From contig JAIXKJ010000003.1 in assembly GCA_026928255.1 (NCBI GenBank), positions 459,833-523,832 of the forward strand: a stretch of DNA of 64,000 nucleotides, read 5' to 3'. This document shows positions 8,726 through 17,729 of this stretch, piece by piece. Position numbers and translations under genes: made by a program. How positions within the stretch are numbered: position 1 is the first letter of the stretch; every line of letters starts with the position of its first letter. The DNA comes from Anaerolineales bacterium (GTDB taxonomy: Bacteria; Chloroflexota; Anaerolineae; Anaerolineales; Villigracilaceae). The notes beneath the pieces are model-generated. The model did not search any database, had not been told where the DNA came from, and saw only the letters and a list, made by a program, of their open reading frames with translations.

Positions 8726-9997
8726 TTAATACGCCGCCAATTCCGCCTCTTCGCTTTTATGGGGAAGCGCGATGTGCGCCGCCGCAAACCCAATCAGACA
8801 AGCGCCGCCGCCAAGCAGAAGGACGGACGGCACGCCCCAAGTCTGCGCGACCCAGCCGACGAGCAAACTGCCGAAAGGAGCGACGCCTTGCAAGCCCCAG
8901 AAATAAACGCTGAAAACTCGTCCGCGCAAATCGTTGGGGACGCGAACTTGAATCGTCGTGTTCATGCTGATTAGTTGAACAATCGTTCCCCAGCCGATGA
9001 GGATAAACAAAAAGAAGGCGGCGCTTTGATTGACGGTTAACCCCAACGCGATAATGGAAATCACAAAAGCGATTTGCCCCCAAAGCAAGGTAGACTTGCG
9101 GTCTCCGAGCGCATAGTACGCCATCATAAACGCCGCGATTAACGCGCCGACTCCTTGCGCCATGTACAAGTTGCTTGTGCGGACGGCGATTGCCGTTTCC
9201 GAAGCGAGAATCGGCTGCAAGATGTCGCGGGCGATGGCGGGGATTTGTTGCGTCAGCGGAATGCCGAAAAACCCTAAAAGCGAGGACATCAAAATTGCGG
9301 CGAATACGAGCGCGCTGGAACGAATGTACTTCAAACCTTCTTTGAATTCGGCGACGACGTTGTGCGACACTTGCGCGATTTGTTCTTCTTTGAAGCGCGT
9401 CCGCGCCATGATTAACCCGCCGATGACGAAGATGTAACTGAGTCCGTTGGCGAGGAAGACTGCGCCTTCGCCGCCGCTTGCCGCGATGAGCCACGCCGCA
9501 ATCAGCGGACCCAAGACGCGCCCCAAATTAAAAGCAGTCGTCTGCAAGGCGATGGCGCTCGGCAGCGATTCCTTGCCGACTAATTCAATCAACATGGCTT
9601 GACGCGCCGTTACTTCCACAGAGACTGCCGAACCGTAAATGAAGGCTAAGACGAGAATGTGCCAAATCGCCAGTTGATTGGTAAACCAGAGATAGGTCAG
9701 CCCGAAGGCTTCGGTGGACATGACGGCTTGCATGACGATGACGACTTTGCGTTTGTCCATCCGCTCGACGAACACGCCCGCAGGCAAGGCAAAAAGCAAA
9801 GTTGGCAGAGTCGTCGAAAAGCCGATTAACCCTAAATCCAGCGGACGACCCGAAAGGCGATAGGCGAGGTAGGGCAGCGCGGTGGCTTGCATCCATGTGC
9901 CTAAAACGGAGACGAACTGCCCCGAAACGAAGAGCAAATAATCGCGCGAGGCGAGGGCGGGAAAGTGAACGTTAATCCAGCGTTTGAGAGAGAGCAT
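8726..9997 (-). CDS. MFS transporter, DHA3/enterobactin-exporter-like
   Basis: A 423-residue major facilitator with about twelve hydrophobic segments. The N-terminus runs SRDYLLFVSGQFVSVLG followed by TWMQATALPYLAYRLSG, which is characteristic of the EntS/DHA3 subgroup. Loop 2-3 contains the MFS signature as GVFVERMDKRKVVI. The substrate is unknown, and drug or siderophore export is usual for the group. The gene lies 13 bp downstream of the histidine kinase and in the same direction. A second, diverged member of the same subgroup is at 57424-58659. Confidence 0.88.
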   Translation of the reverse strand: MLSLKRWINVHFPALASRDYLLFVSGQFVSVLGTWMQATALPYLAYRLSGRPLDLGLIGFSTTLPTLLFALPAGVFVERMDKRKVVIVMQAVMSTEAFGLTYLWFTNQLAIWHILVLAFIYGSAVSVEVTARQAMLIELVGKESLPSAIALQTTAFNLGRVLGPLIAAWLIAASGGEGAVFLANGLSYIFVIGGLIMARTRFKEEQIAQVSHNVVAEFKEGLKYIRSSALVFAAILMSSLLGFFGIPLTQQIPAIARDILQPILASETAIAVRTSNLYMAQGVGALIAAFMMAYYALGDRKSTLLWGQIAFVISIIALGLTVNQSAAFFLFILIGWGTIVQLISMNTTIQVRVPNDLRGRVFSVYFWGLQGVAPFGSLLVGWVAQTWGVPSVLLLGGGACLIGFAAAHIALPHKSEEAELAAY

Positions 9998-10010
9998 TTG
10001 ACCAGTTTTT

Positions 10011-12599
10011 CTATTTTGTTTTTTCGACGACGGGCAGGGTGAAGTAAAATGCCGTCCCTTTGCTTGCTTCGGATTCGATCCAAATTTTTCCGTGATGCAC
10101 CTCGACGATGCGCTTGACCAACGTCAACCCGATGCCCGTGCCTTCGCCTTGCGCGTCGAGCTTGTTGAACAAGCCGAAGATGCGTTCTTGATGTTGCAGC
10201 TCGATGCCGACTCCGTTATCGCGCACGAAGAAAATCGTTTGATTTTGAGGGTCTTTGAACGTGCCGATTTCAATCTGCGGGTTGGGTTGCGTTCCCATAA
10301 ATTTAATCGCGTTCTCGACTAAATTCTGCACGACTTCCAACAGGCGAATGCGGTCGCCAAAGACGACGACTTTTTCGTCTATAAATTCCACATAAACGCG
10401 CTTCTCGGAAATTGCGCCTTCCAGCAACCCTAGCGCGTCGCGGACGATGACGCTGAATTCCACTTCCGTCGCCTCGTTGACGAGTCTGCCGATGCGCGAA
10501 AGTTCGAGCAAGTCGTTGAGCAGCGTCTGCATTTTCTGCGCCGCCGAGCGGATGCGATTCATGTCGCGTTCAAAATTTTTCAAATCTCCGCCGCGCGCGC
10601 CTTGTTCCAAATAGCCGAGAAAGCCGGTGATCGTTACCAGCGGCGACTTTAAGTCATGCGAAACGGTGTACGTGAAGCGTTCTAACTCGGCGTTTTTATT
10701 TTCTAACTCGCGCACCGCTTCTTGACTTTTTTCTAATTCTTTTTGCAGCGCTTCGTTCAAGCGCGCGTTTTCAATCCCCAACCCGACGTAGCCTGCGAAC
10801 AAACGCAACGCTTCCACTTGCTCTGGAAGGATCGGGCGTTGAGAAATAGCTTGGTCGGCGGAAATTGTGGCAAGCGGTTTGTTGCCCGCCCAAACCGCCA
10901 CGGCGACGTGATTTTTTACGCCGCGCATGTCGCTGTCGGACGAGAGATTAACTTCGTTTTCATAATCTTCGGTGAAGAGGACGCTGTCGGGCGCTTCTAG
11001 CAAAGTTTTGAATCGCGTCCGCCCCGCCTGAGAGACGACGCTCCCCCTTGTGCAGACTTGATTTCCTTGTTTATCCGTCCCCAGCGTTCCCCGCATGGTT
11101 TCTGTTTCGTAATCATAAAGGAAGATGCCGACTCGATCGAAGTCCAGCGTTTCGCGGACGCCGCGCCAAACTTTTTCTATAATCGTGTCTAAGTCGGTCG
11201 TCTCTGTAACTTGTTTGCCGAGTTCGATGACTTTTTCCAGCAAGGTGCGGCGGCGCAATTCGGCTTCTTCTTTGGCTTTGCGTTCGGTAATGTCGCGCGC
11301 AATTCCAACTGTGCCGATAATTTTTCCTTCTTCGTCGCGAATGGGCGTTTTGACTGTTTCTACCCAATGGTTTACGCCGTGCTTGTCTTTATGCGACACT
11401 TCTTCGACAGTTTTTCTCTTTCCGCTTTGGAGGACGTCTTGATCGTCTCGTTCGTATAATTTTGCGCGCCCGGGGTCCCAAATGTCGAAGTCAGTTTTGC
11501 CAAGAACTTCTTCCGCTGTCGCTTTATTGAAATTCATAAACACTTCGTTGACGGCTATATAGCGACCTTCCGTGTCCTTCATCCAAGCGATATCTGGAAT
11601 ATTGTTTAAGAGAGCTTCTTGTTTTTGCAAAGCATCTCTTAACAGTCGTTCCGCTTCTTTTTGTTGCGTGATGTCTTGCCCCGCGCCGAGAATGCCGACC
11701 AGACGATTTTCTTTTTCATCCCAAATGGGTTGCGCTCGAATGCGAACCCAACGGATTTCTCCGCTTTTGTTAAATGCGCGAATTTCAGACCCCAGAATCG
11801 CTTGATTGTTCAACAGCGTTTGCATGTCTTGCTTATCTTTCTCCGTGTCGTCTGGGTGAAGATGCGCGTTCCAACCGCCCGCCTGAAAATATTCTTCGGG
11901 CGTATAGCCCGTAATTTTTTCAAACGCGCCTGCCAGCCAAAAGGCGTGAGATTTTTCATGTTCGTCCACGCGGCTTTCAAAAATATAGTCCGAGCCGACG
12001 TTGGCGATTATGCGATATTTTTCTTCGCTCTGCTTGGCGCGATAAAACGATTTTTCGATAATCGTCGCGGAAACGTATTGCAGAATCGTACTGACTGAAA
12101 AAATTGCGACGCTTAAATACCAAGTCTTAAACGAAGCGTAATAAAGCGGAGATTCTCTTCCCGCCATCAGCGTCATAAAATGTCCTGCCAGCAAAGAAGA
12201 GAGGCAGAGCCAAATGACAAGCCGCTTATGTAATAAAAGCCCCGCAATAATGATGACTAAGGGATAGCCCAATAAATAGGATTCGCCTCGCGTGCCGCCC
12301 GCCGTCGCCGCCGAAACGGTGAGAAAAACCCACATCGAAGAAATTAGAATGGAGGAAGCGGGACGAGTGAATCCGCGCCTCGATAAATACAGCAAAAAGA
12401 ATGCGACGATTTCGATAATGACAATTTGCGTCGACCCGCGCTGCGGCAAATCCCAAACGGGCGTAATGTAAATCAGCGCCAAATAAGGAAGAGGAGCGGC
12501 AATCAACGCCCAAATGATGATGTTTAATAAATAGGCTTTTTGCGTTTTTACTTCGTCTTCAAAAACGGGCGGTTTTAAGAAATCAAAAAGTCGTTTCAT
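10011..12599 (-). CDS. membrane sensor histidine kinase with two PAS domains and a GAF domain
   Basis: 862 residues. About five or six hydrophobic segments fill residues 25-190. PAS domain 1 is at about 200-315, PAS domain 2 at about 325-445 (each followed by a PAC stretch such as GILGAGQDITQQK and GTVGIARDITERK), and a GAF domain at about 465-620. A coiled coil then leads to HisKA with the phospho-acceptor in SHDLKSPLVTITGFL. The HATPase has N-box NLVENAIKF, DNGVGIE and GEGTGIGLTLVK. All catalytic boxes are present. No response regulator is adjacent. The start overlaps selB by 17 bp, so the kinase may be co-expressed with selenium-decoding functions, though a functional link is not shown. 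Confidence 0.92.
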   Translation of the reverse strand: MKRLFDFLKPPVFEDEVKTQKAYLLNIIIWALIAAPLPYLALIYITPVWDLPQRGSTQIVIIEIVAFFLLYLSRRGFTRPASSILISSMWVFLTVSAATAGGTRGESYLLGYPLVIIIAGLLLHKRLVIWLCLSSLLAGHFMTLMAGRESPLYYASFKTWYLSVAIFSVSTILQYVSATIIEKSFYRAKQSEEKYRIIANVGSDYIFESRVDEHEKSHAFWLAGAFEKITGYTPEEYFQAGGWNAHLHPDDTEKDKQDMQTLLNNQAILGSEIRAFNKSGEIRWVRIRAQPIWDEKENRLVGILGAGQDITQQKEAERLLRDALQKQEALLNNIPDIAWMKDTEGRYIAVNEVFMNFNKATAEEVLGKTDFDIWDPGRAKLYERDDQDVLQSGKRKTVEEVSHKDKHGVNHWVETVKTPIRDEEGKIIGTVGIARDITERKAKEEAELRRRTLLEKVIELGKQVTETTDLDTIIEKVWRGVRETLDFDRVGIFLYDYETETMRGTLGTDKQGNQVCTRGSVVSQAGRTRFKTLLEAPDSVLFTEDYENEVNLSSDSDMRGVKNHVAVAVWAGNKPLATISADQAISQRPILPEQVEALRLFAGYVGLGIENARLNEALQKELEKSQEAVRELENKNAELERFTYTVSHDLKSPLVTITGFLGYLEQGARGGDLKNFERDMNRIRSAAQKMQTLLNDLLELSRIGRLVNEATEVEFSVIVRDALGLLEGAISEKRVYVEFIDEKVVVFGDRIRLLEVVQNLVENAIKFMGTQPNPQIEIGTFKDPQNQTIFFVRDNGVGIELQHQERIFGLFNKLDAQGEGTGIGLTLVKRIVEVHHGKIWIESEASKGTAFYFTLPVVEKTK

Positions 12600-14481
12600 G
12601 TTGCTTTCGCTTTCCTAAACGCCGCGCTTCGCCGTCGCGTTTCGTAATTTCTGCGCGGTCTAAATATTCTAGCAAGGCTTGCGCGTACTTTCGAGAAGTC
12701 TGCAAAACGTCGCGCGCTTCCGCCAGCGTAATTTTTCCTCGCGTTTGAATTTCGTTTTTTATTTGCGCGACCATATCGTCATAATCCGCCGCCCGAAAAA
12801 TAATGTCTGCGGAAATCAAAATCAATTCGCCGCTTTCAATTAAAGCGTTGACGATTTCTTCGCCCGCCTCCGCTGTGCATTCTTTGACGCTCGGAGTTAA
12901 ACGCGGATTTTCCGCAAACGCGCGCCGCAAAGCCTGGACTTTGATTTGATCTCGTCCGGCAAACTTAATCTCATGCCCAGATTCGGAAACCGTTCCGCGC
13001 TCGTCGCGCGCGCCCTCGCTTGCGGATAAATATTTCAACGCGGCGTTAAACGCTTTGGACGACAACCCGACTTTGCTTTTCAACTCTTCGCGCGGAATGC
13101 CGCGCCGCAAAGGAAATTGCGCGTGATAAATTTTGATTTGTTCGCGCATTTTCTTACTTAACGCCGCCCAACGCGCGGACGTAATCATCAGCGTCGAATT
13201 GTCCAGCGCAATTAATTGTCCGCTTTGCAAAAGTTCGTCCAACGCCGTTTGCGCTGCGTTTATTTCTAACCTTGATTTTGCGATTATTTCGCTCGCGGAC
13301 GCAATCTGCAAAGCGGATGCCGCCTCCAACAAAACGTCGGCGGGCGAACCTTGCGTTAACGCTTCCAGCGTTTTGATAACGCTTTCGTCAAAACGCTTGT
13401 GTCGCCCTTGCGGTTGCGACTCGACCACTGCGCCGCCGCCGATTGTTTCGCCGGGCGAAGGTCGGCGCAGAATGTAGCGGTCGCCGCGCAAGGCGACGAC
13501 CGGATCGCGCAGTTCAAGTTGCAGCCAGCCTGCTTCGCCCGCGACGATTTCGTCCGCGCCCAAAACGCGGACAGTTGCAATCGTCTCGCTAGCGTTGACG
13601 AAAAACTTAATTTCATCATTGTGTTTGAGCGGCTTGCTCATGTCGTTCAGCGCGCTGAAGCGAACGTCGAGTCGGCGCGTCGTCTGATATTGATTTGGGC
13701 GAACGAGCGTGTCGCCGCGCCGAATGTCTTTTGCGTCCGCGCCGGAGATGTTGACGGCAGTCCGCGAGCCGGGCGCGGCGCTTTCTTCTTTTTGCTTGTG
13801 CGTTTGCAAACCGCGAATGCGTCCGCGAATGGCGCGGGGCAAAATTTCCACCTCGTCGCCGACGGAGAACGAGCCGTCGCGCAGCGTGCCAGTTACGACA
13901 GCGCCGAATCCGCTCATGGCGAAGGCGCGGTCAATGGGCAGGCGCGGACGATGCAAGTCGGGGCGGGCGGGTTTATCTTCCAATAAAATTTCCAACGCGC
14001 GAATTAATTCGGGGACGCCGTTTCCGCTTTTGGCGGCGACGCGCAAAATCGGCGCTTCGGCGAGGACGGTTTTGGCGACGGTGCGGCGCACGTCCGCTTC
14101 GACGAGATTCAGCCAATCGGAGTCTGCGGCGAGGTCGGTTTTGGTTAATACAATGAGCCCGGCGGAAATTTGCAGCAAATCTAAAATGGCGAGGTGTTCT
14201 TTGGTTTGCGGCATCACGCCTTCGTCGGCGGCGACGACCAGCAGAACCGCGTCTATGCCGCCGACGCCCGCCAGCATGTTTTCGATAAAGTCGCGGTGAC
14301 CGGGCACGTCCACCACGCCGACTTCTTCGCCGTTGGGCAAGGTCAGCCAGCCGAAGCCAAGTTCGATGGTCATCTCGCGCGTTTTTTCTTCTTTGAGACG
14401 GTCGGGGTGTTTGCCCGTCAACGCCTCAATCAGCGTAGATTTTCCGTGATCTACATGCCCCGCCGTGCCGATGACTCTCAT
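12583..14481 (-). CDS. selB: selenocysteine-specific elongation factor SelB
   Basis: The GTPase that delivers Sec-tRNA to UGA codons followed by a SECIS hairpin. Residues 1-170 form the G domain: GTAGHVDHGKSTL (P-loop), DVPGHRDF (G3) and TKTDL (G4). EF-Tu-like beta-barrel domains follow. The region from about 380 to 632 carries the tandem winged helices used to bind SECIS RNA, for example RRGIPREELKSKVGLS. Length 632 is typical. The presence of selB predicts UGA-decoded selenoproteins; one, selD, is in this window. selA and the tRNA-Sec gene are not in the window. Confidence 0.95.
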   Translation of the reverse strand: MRVIGTAGHVDHGKSTLIEALTGKHPDRLKEEKTREMTIELGFGWLTLPNGEEVGVVDVPGHRDFIENMLAGVGGIDAVLLVVAADEGVMPQTKEHLAILDLLQISAGLIVLTKTDLAADSDWLNLVEADVRRTVAKTVLAEAPILRVAAKSGNGVPELIRALEILLEDKPARPDLHRPRLPIDRAFAMSGFGAVVTGTLRDGSFSVGDEVEILPRAIRGRIRGLQTHKQKEESAAPGSRTAVNISGADAKDIRRGDTLVRPNQYQTTRRLDVRFSALNDMSKPLKHNDEIKFFVNASETIATVRVLGADEIVAGEAGWLQLELRDPVVALRGDRYILRRPSPGETIGGGAVVESQPQGRHKRFDESVIKTLEALTQGSPADVLLEAASALQIASASEIIAKSRLEINAAQTALDELLQSGQLIALDNSTLMITSARWAALSKKMREQIKIYHAQFPLRRGIPREELKSKVGLSSKAFNAALKYLSASEGARDERGTVSESGHEIKFAGRDQIKVQALRRAFAENPRLTPSVKECTAEAGEEIVNALIESGELILISADIIFRAADYDDMVAQIKNEIQTRGKITLAEARDVLQTSRKYAQALLEYLDRAEITKRDGEARRLGKRKQHETTF

Positions 14482-14487
14482 GCCGAT

Positions 14488-15675
14488 TTATTTCTTCGCC
14501 TTTTTGCCATGCCCCATGATGCGTTGGTACGAAGTCATCCACTCGTGGACGACGTTCATCAATTCTTGCAGTTGCTTTTCGGCGGCGTCCGTCGTTTGAT
14601 GAATTTGGTCTTGCAGAATTTCCGTCGCTTCGTTCAGCGCGACGATTCGGTCGTCGTATTTTTGCGTCTCTTTGCGAATGTCGCGGAAGGATTCTTCGGA
14701 AGAAAGGCTGTGTCCCGTCCAGCGTTTTTGGTCGTCGGCTTTGAAACTAATCCACTCTTGACGCAGACGTTCTTCGGCGAGGCGCTGCATTTCGGTAACT
14801 TCGTTGATGCGCCGTTCGAGTTTGGCGCTTAATTCGACGTAGGTGTCTTGCGCGCGTTTAACGCCGCGAAGCGCTTCGTCGAGCTGTTGCGTTTTTTGGT
14901 CGAGCGCTTGCGCCTCTTTTTCAAAGGCGGAAACTTGATCTTGCCAATTTTTCCAGACGCGCTCGCGGTCGGTTTGCGCGATGCGTTGTTGGTCAATGAA
15001 AACGACTTGCGCCTGTTTGCGCTCGATCTCGGAAGCGAAAATTTCGGCGATGCGCCCTTCCATGTTGCGGATGGCGTCGGAGTGAACGGTTGCCTTTTCG
15101 CGGTTTTCGTCAATGCGTTTGCGAAGAGAAACAAATTCGCCTTGCAAATCGGCGATGCGTTTTAGGTCGTTTTTGCGCGCTTCGTCGTTGGCGGAAATGA
15201 GATGACGCAAATCTTCGTTGGAGCGGCGGGTTTCGTCAATGGACAGTTTCAAATCCGCGACGTTCACGCCGAGCCGTTGAATTTCGTCGCCGCGTTCTTT
15301 GATCGCTTTTTTTAGGTCGGTTAAATCAAAGGCGGATTTCATCTGCGCGACGGTTTTGTTCAATTCCAAAATTTCGCTTTGGGTTTGTTTCGCCGCTTCT
15401 TTATTTTCTCGAATCCGCGCCTTTTCGTTGTCTTCAATCATCTTAATCAATTCGGCGCGTTGTTTGGTCAAAATGGATTCAAATTGATCTACCCGTCTTG
15501 TGGCGGGCGTGAGGTTTGTTACCTGCGTGTTGAGCGCCTTTACTTGTTTCGACGTCGCGTTTGCCGTCGTTTCAAGCGAGGCGATTTTTTCTTTTAGCGG
15601 AGCGAGCGCGTCTTTGCCTTCGCGCTGTTGCTTTTCTAAGAAGTCGAGCCTTTTGATGATTTGTTCAAATTCCAT
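14488..15675 (-). CDS. coiled-coil protein of unknown function
   Basis: A 395-residue protein without signal peptide or membrane segment, rich in Glu, Lys, Gln, Arg and Asp. Heptad-like hydrophobic spacing runs nearly its whole length, for example IIKRLDFLEKQQREGKDAL and the stretch around LEKRIxE-like repeats. It resembles SMC/tropomyosin-like rods in composition only, and I do not recognise a family. The C-terminus is short and basic (MGHGKKAKK). It sits 6 bp upstream of selB on the same strand, so the two are probably co-transcribed. A consensus-like TATAAT and a GGAG ribosome site precede it. Confidence 0.75.
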   Translation of the reverse strand: MEFEQIIKRLDFLEKQQREGKDALAPLKEKIASLETTANATSKQVKALNTQVTNLTPATRRVDQFESILTKQRAELIKMIEDNEKARIRENKEAAKQTQSEILELNKTVAQMKSAFDLTDLKKAIKERGDEIQRLGVNVADLKLSIDETRRSNEDLRHLISANDEARKNDLKRIADLQGEFVSLRKRIDENREKATVHSDAIRNMEGRIAEIFASEIERKQAQVVFIDQQRIAQTDRERVWKNWQDQVSAFEKEAQALDQKTQQLDEALRGVKRAQDTYVELSAKLERRINEVTEMQRLAEERLRQEWISFKADDQKRWTGHSLSSEESFRDIRKETQKYDDRIVALNEATEILQDQIHQTTDAAEKQLQELMNVVHEWMTSYQRIMGHGKKAKK

Positions 15676-15694
15676 GAGGACTCCATTCCGCTAA

Positions 15695-15700
15695 ATTATA
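15695..15700 (-). promoter_or_regulatory. -10 element upstream of the coiled-coil / selB genes
   Basis: Perfect TATAAT on the minus strand 19 bp before the ATG at 15675. GGAG follows at a normal ribosome-site distance. No good -35 box is visible at 16-18 bp (TCAATA at 17 bp). Confidence 0.45.
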
Positions 15701-15716
15701 CCCTTTTGAAAATGGG

Positions 15717-17114
15717 TTATTGAGCGAGGCGTTCAAATAATTGCGGCAAATTGGCGAGGAAAGGCGCGAGCATTTGCGGAAACATCCCCAAGATGAAAAT
15801 GCCGAGAACGCCCAAGCCGAGCATAAGCGATTGAATCCACGATTCGTTGATTTGCCATTTCGCGTCGTCGTCCGCCGCGACGAGCGCCGACAAAGCGCGG
15901 GCGGCGGCGACGATTAACCCCGCCATGCCGAAAAAGACCCAGAAAGCCGCCGTCAACGATTGAGCGGATAATTCGCGCCACAGCGCCAAGCGCGAAGGAA
16001 ACCCCGCCAACAGCGGAAACCCCGCCAGCGAAAGGTGCGCGACGATTAACGCGCCGACCGCAATCGGATATTTGCGAATTAAACCTTTTACGTCGTCGAA
16101 AGAAAGACGATACGCCGCGCCTTTGACGACGGACAGCGCCAGCGCGTAAACGCTCAGTTCTAACGAGCGCGGAAGGACGATAAGAAAAACGAGGTTTGCG
16201 CTTTCGGAAGAATGCAACCCCAGCGCGACGAGAATCAACCCGACTTCCGCGACGACGGCGTAGCCGAAAATTCGCCCAAGATGGCGTTGCGCCGCAGCGA
16301 AGAGTCCGCCGCTGGCGGTCATCAACACGCCGGAAAAAAGAATCGCGGCGGCGATTTGCGGCGTGTTCAACAGCCAAATGTAGCGTTCAAAAAATCCAAG
16401 CGCGAAGATGGCGGTGAAAGTCGGCAACGCCCAAAGCAGAAAGCCGGCCGCGTAAGGCGCGGTCTCTTCCATAATTTGCGGAATCCAAGAATAGAGGGGA
16501 AAGACGGAAAAGAGGAAAGCGAATCCCATCAGCGCCAGCAGACCGGACTGAATCGCCGCGTTGACGTCTGCGGGGCTGGCTTCCGCGCCCGCGAGCAGCC
16601 AACCCGAAAAAAGGATAAAGGGCATGGCGAGCGTTTGATAAACGAGAAAACGAATGACGCCGCGACTCGGTTTTTGATACAGCGGCGCGAGCAGCGGAAT
16701 GGTCAGCATGGCGGCGATTTCCAGCAGGAGCGCGGCGTATAAAAACGGCTCGACCGCGATGGACGCCGTCAGCAAGGCGCAGATGATTAATCCCAACGCG
16801 ACGAAACGATGCGCCGATCTGGAAACTTTTGCGCCGAAGAACCACAGCGCCGCCGAGCCGTAAATCATGGTTAACAGCGGCGCGTCGGCGGCGGGCAGGC
16901 TGAAACTGCGCCCGAAAACTTCGACGGACGGCGCAATCTTGATTGAGATGCCGCCCAGCAAAAGCGCCGCGTCTATGGGAATGACGAAGGCGATTAATGC
17001 AAGCGCCGTCGCCGCCGCGCCGCCGAGATAAGCGACGTATTCTTCGCGGAAGAAAAATAGAATTAACACGCCCGCAATGAACGGAACGGCAATCCACAAG
17101 ATAGGGGCGCTCAT
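15717..17114 (-). CDS. antiporter-like membrane subunit (complex I NuoM/N, HyfF or MrpD related), divergent
   Basis: 465 residues with about thirteen or fourteen hydrophobic segments. It resembles the proton-translocating subunits of complex I, Hyf hydrogenase and Mrp antiporters. The membrane acidic residue is retained as Glu in AALLLEIAAML. In the normally charged TM7 motif (GFxIKxPxFPxHxWLP) this protein reads FAFLFSVFPLYSWIPQ, so the lysine is Leu and the histidine Tyr. The second usual lysine, in the following helix, is also absent (WALPTFTAIFAL). Proton pumping by the standard path is therefore doubtful. The start overlaps the next upstream gene by 4 bp. Confidence 0.75.
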   Translation of the reverse strand: MSAPILWIAVPFIAGVLILFFFREEYVAYLGGAAATALALIAFVIPIDAALLLGGISIKIAPSVEVFGRSFSLPAADAPLLTMIYGSAALWFFGAKVSRSAHRFVALGLIICALLTASIAVEPFLYAALLLEIAAMLTIPLLAPLYQKPSRGVIRFLVYQTLAMPFILFSGWLLAGAEASPADVNAAIQSGLLALMGFAFLFSVFPLYSWIPQIMEETAPYAAGFLLWALPTFTAIFALGFFERYIWLLNTPQIAAAILFSGVLMTASGGLFAAAQRHLGRIFGYAVVAEVGLILVALGLHSSESANLVFLIVLPRSLELSVYALALSVVKGAAYRLSFDDVKGLIRKYPIAVGALIVAHLSLAGFPLLAGFPSRLALWRELSAQSLTAAFWVFFGMAGLIVAAARALSALVAADDDAKWQINESWIQSLMLGLGVLGIFILGMFPQMLAPFLANLPQLFERLAQ

Positions 17115-17728
17115 GCGAATTCTTCTCCTTCTTCCGCAAAAGGCACTGACCCTGCCAACAATAAGTACGCGCCCGATAAGCCTAACCCCAAGTTGATCAG
17201 CGCCAGCAGCCCGGCAACGAGGATGGCGCTTTCAACGGCGGCGTATAAAATTTCAAATCCGCTGATTAACGTCAGCAAACCGAGCGCGACGCGCAAGGGG
17301 TCGTCCGTCAGGCCAAGGTGCGCCACGCCCGCGCCGACGAGAATTAATCCGCCAGCGATGACGGGCAGCCCCAAACCGGGAATCGCCGCTTCGATGCGCG
17401 GAGTCGCGCCTAAGGCGACTAAGGCGGCGACGGCGGTTAAGACGAAGCGAAAAGCGGCTCCGCGCAAAAAAAACGAATCGCGCGAATCATCGTCGAGTTC
17501 GCCGAGGTTGTAGCGAGTCATGCCGAGAATGGCGACGACCATCCAGCCGCTGATTAATTTTACCGAACCCATCGCAAAAGGCAGGTGGCGAGTAATCAGC
17601 CAAAAGGCGGCGAAGTATTGAAGCGCCAACGCGCCCAAACTGATTCGCCAATCGCGGCTGACGAGCAAGGTTGAAGCGGCGAGAAACGCCAATCCAACCG
17701 CCGCCCAAGAGAGAATGTCGAAAAGCAT
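17111..17728 (-). CDS. HyfE/NuoJK-like small membrane subunit
   Basis: 205 residues from the ATG at 17728, with six or seven hydrophobic segments. The second half (DPLRVALGLLTLISGFEILY followed by a further helix) resembles the NuoK/MnhC fold. The overall size matches HyfE (hydrogenase-4 component E), which lies beside antiporter-type subunits in other bacteria. A TTG six codons earlier is possible, but the ATG follows the upstream stop as TAACATG, a typical coupling arrangement. It is placed between the two antiporter-like genes, so it is probably a third subunit of one membrane complex. The assignment is by size, topology and context. Confidence 0.6.
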   Translation of the reverse strand: MLFDILSWAAVGLAFLAASTLLVSRDWRISLGALALQYFAAFWLITRHLPFAMGSVKLISGWMVVAILGMTRYNLGELDDDSRDSFFLRGAAFRFVLTAVAALVALGATPRIEAAIPGLGLPVIAGGLILVGAGVAHLGLTDDPLRVALGLLTLISGFEILYAAVESAILVAGLLALINLGLGLSGAYLLLAGSVPFAEEGEEFA

Positions 17729-17729
17729 G

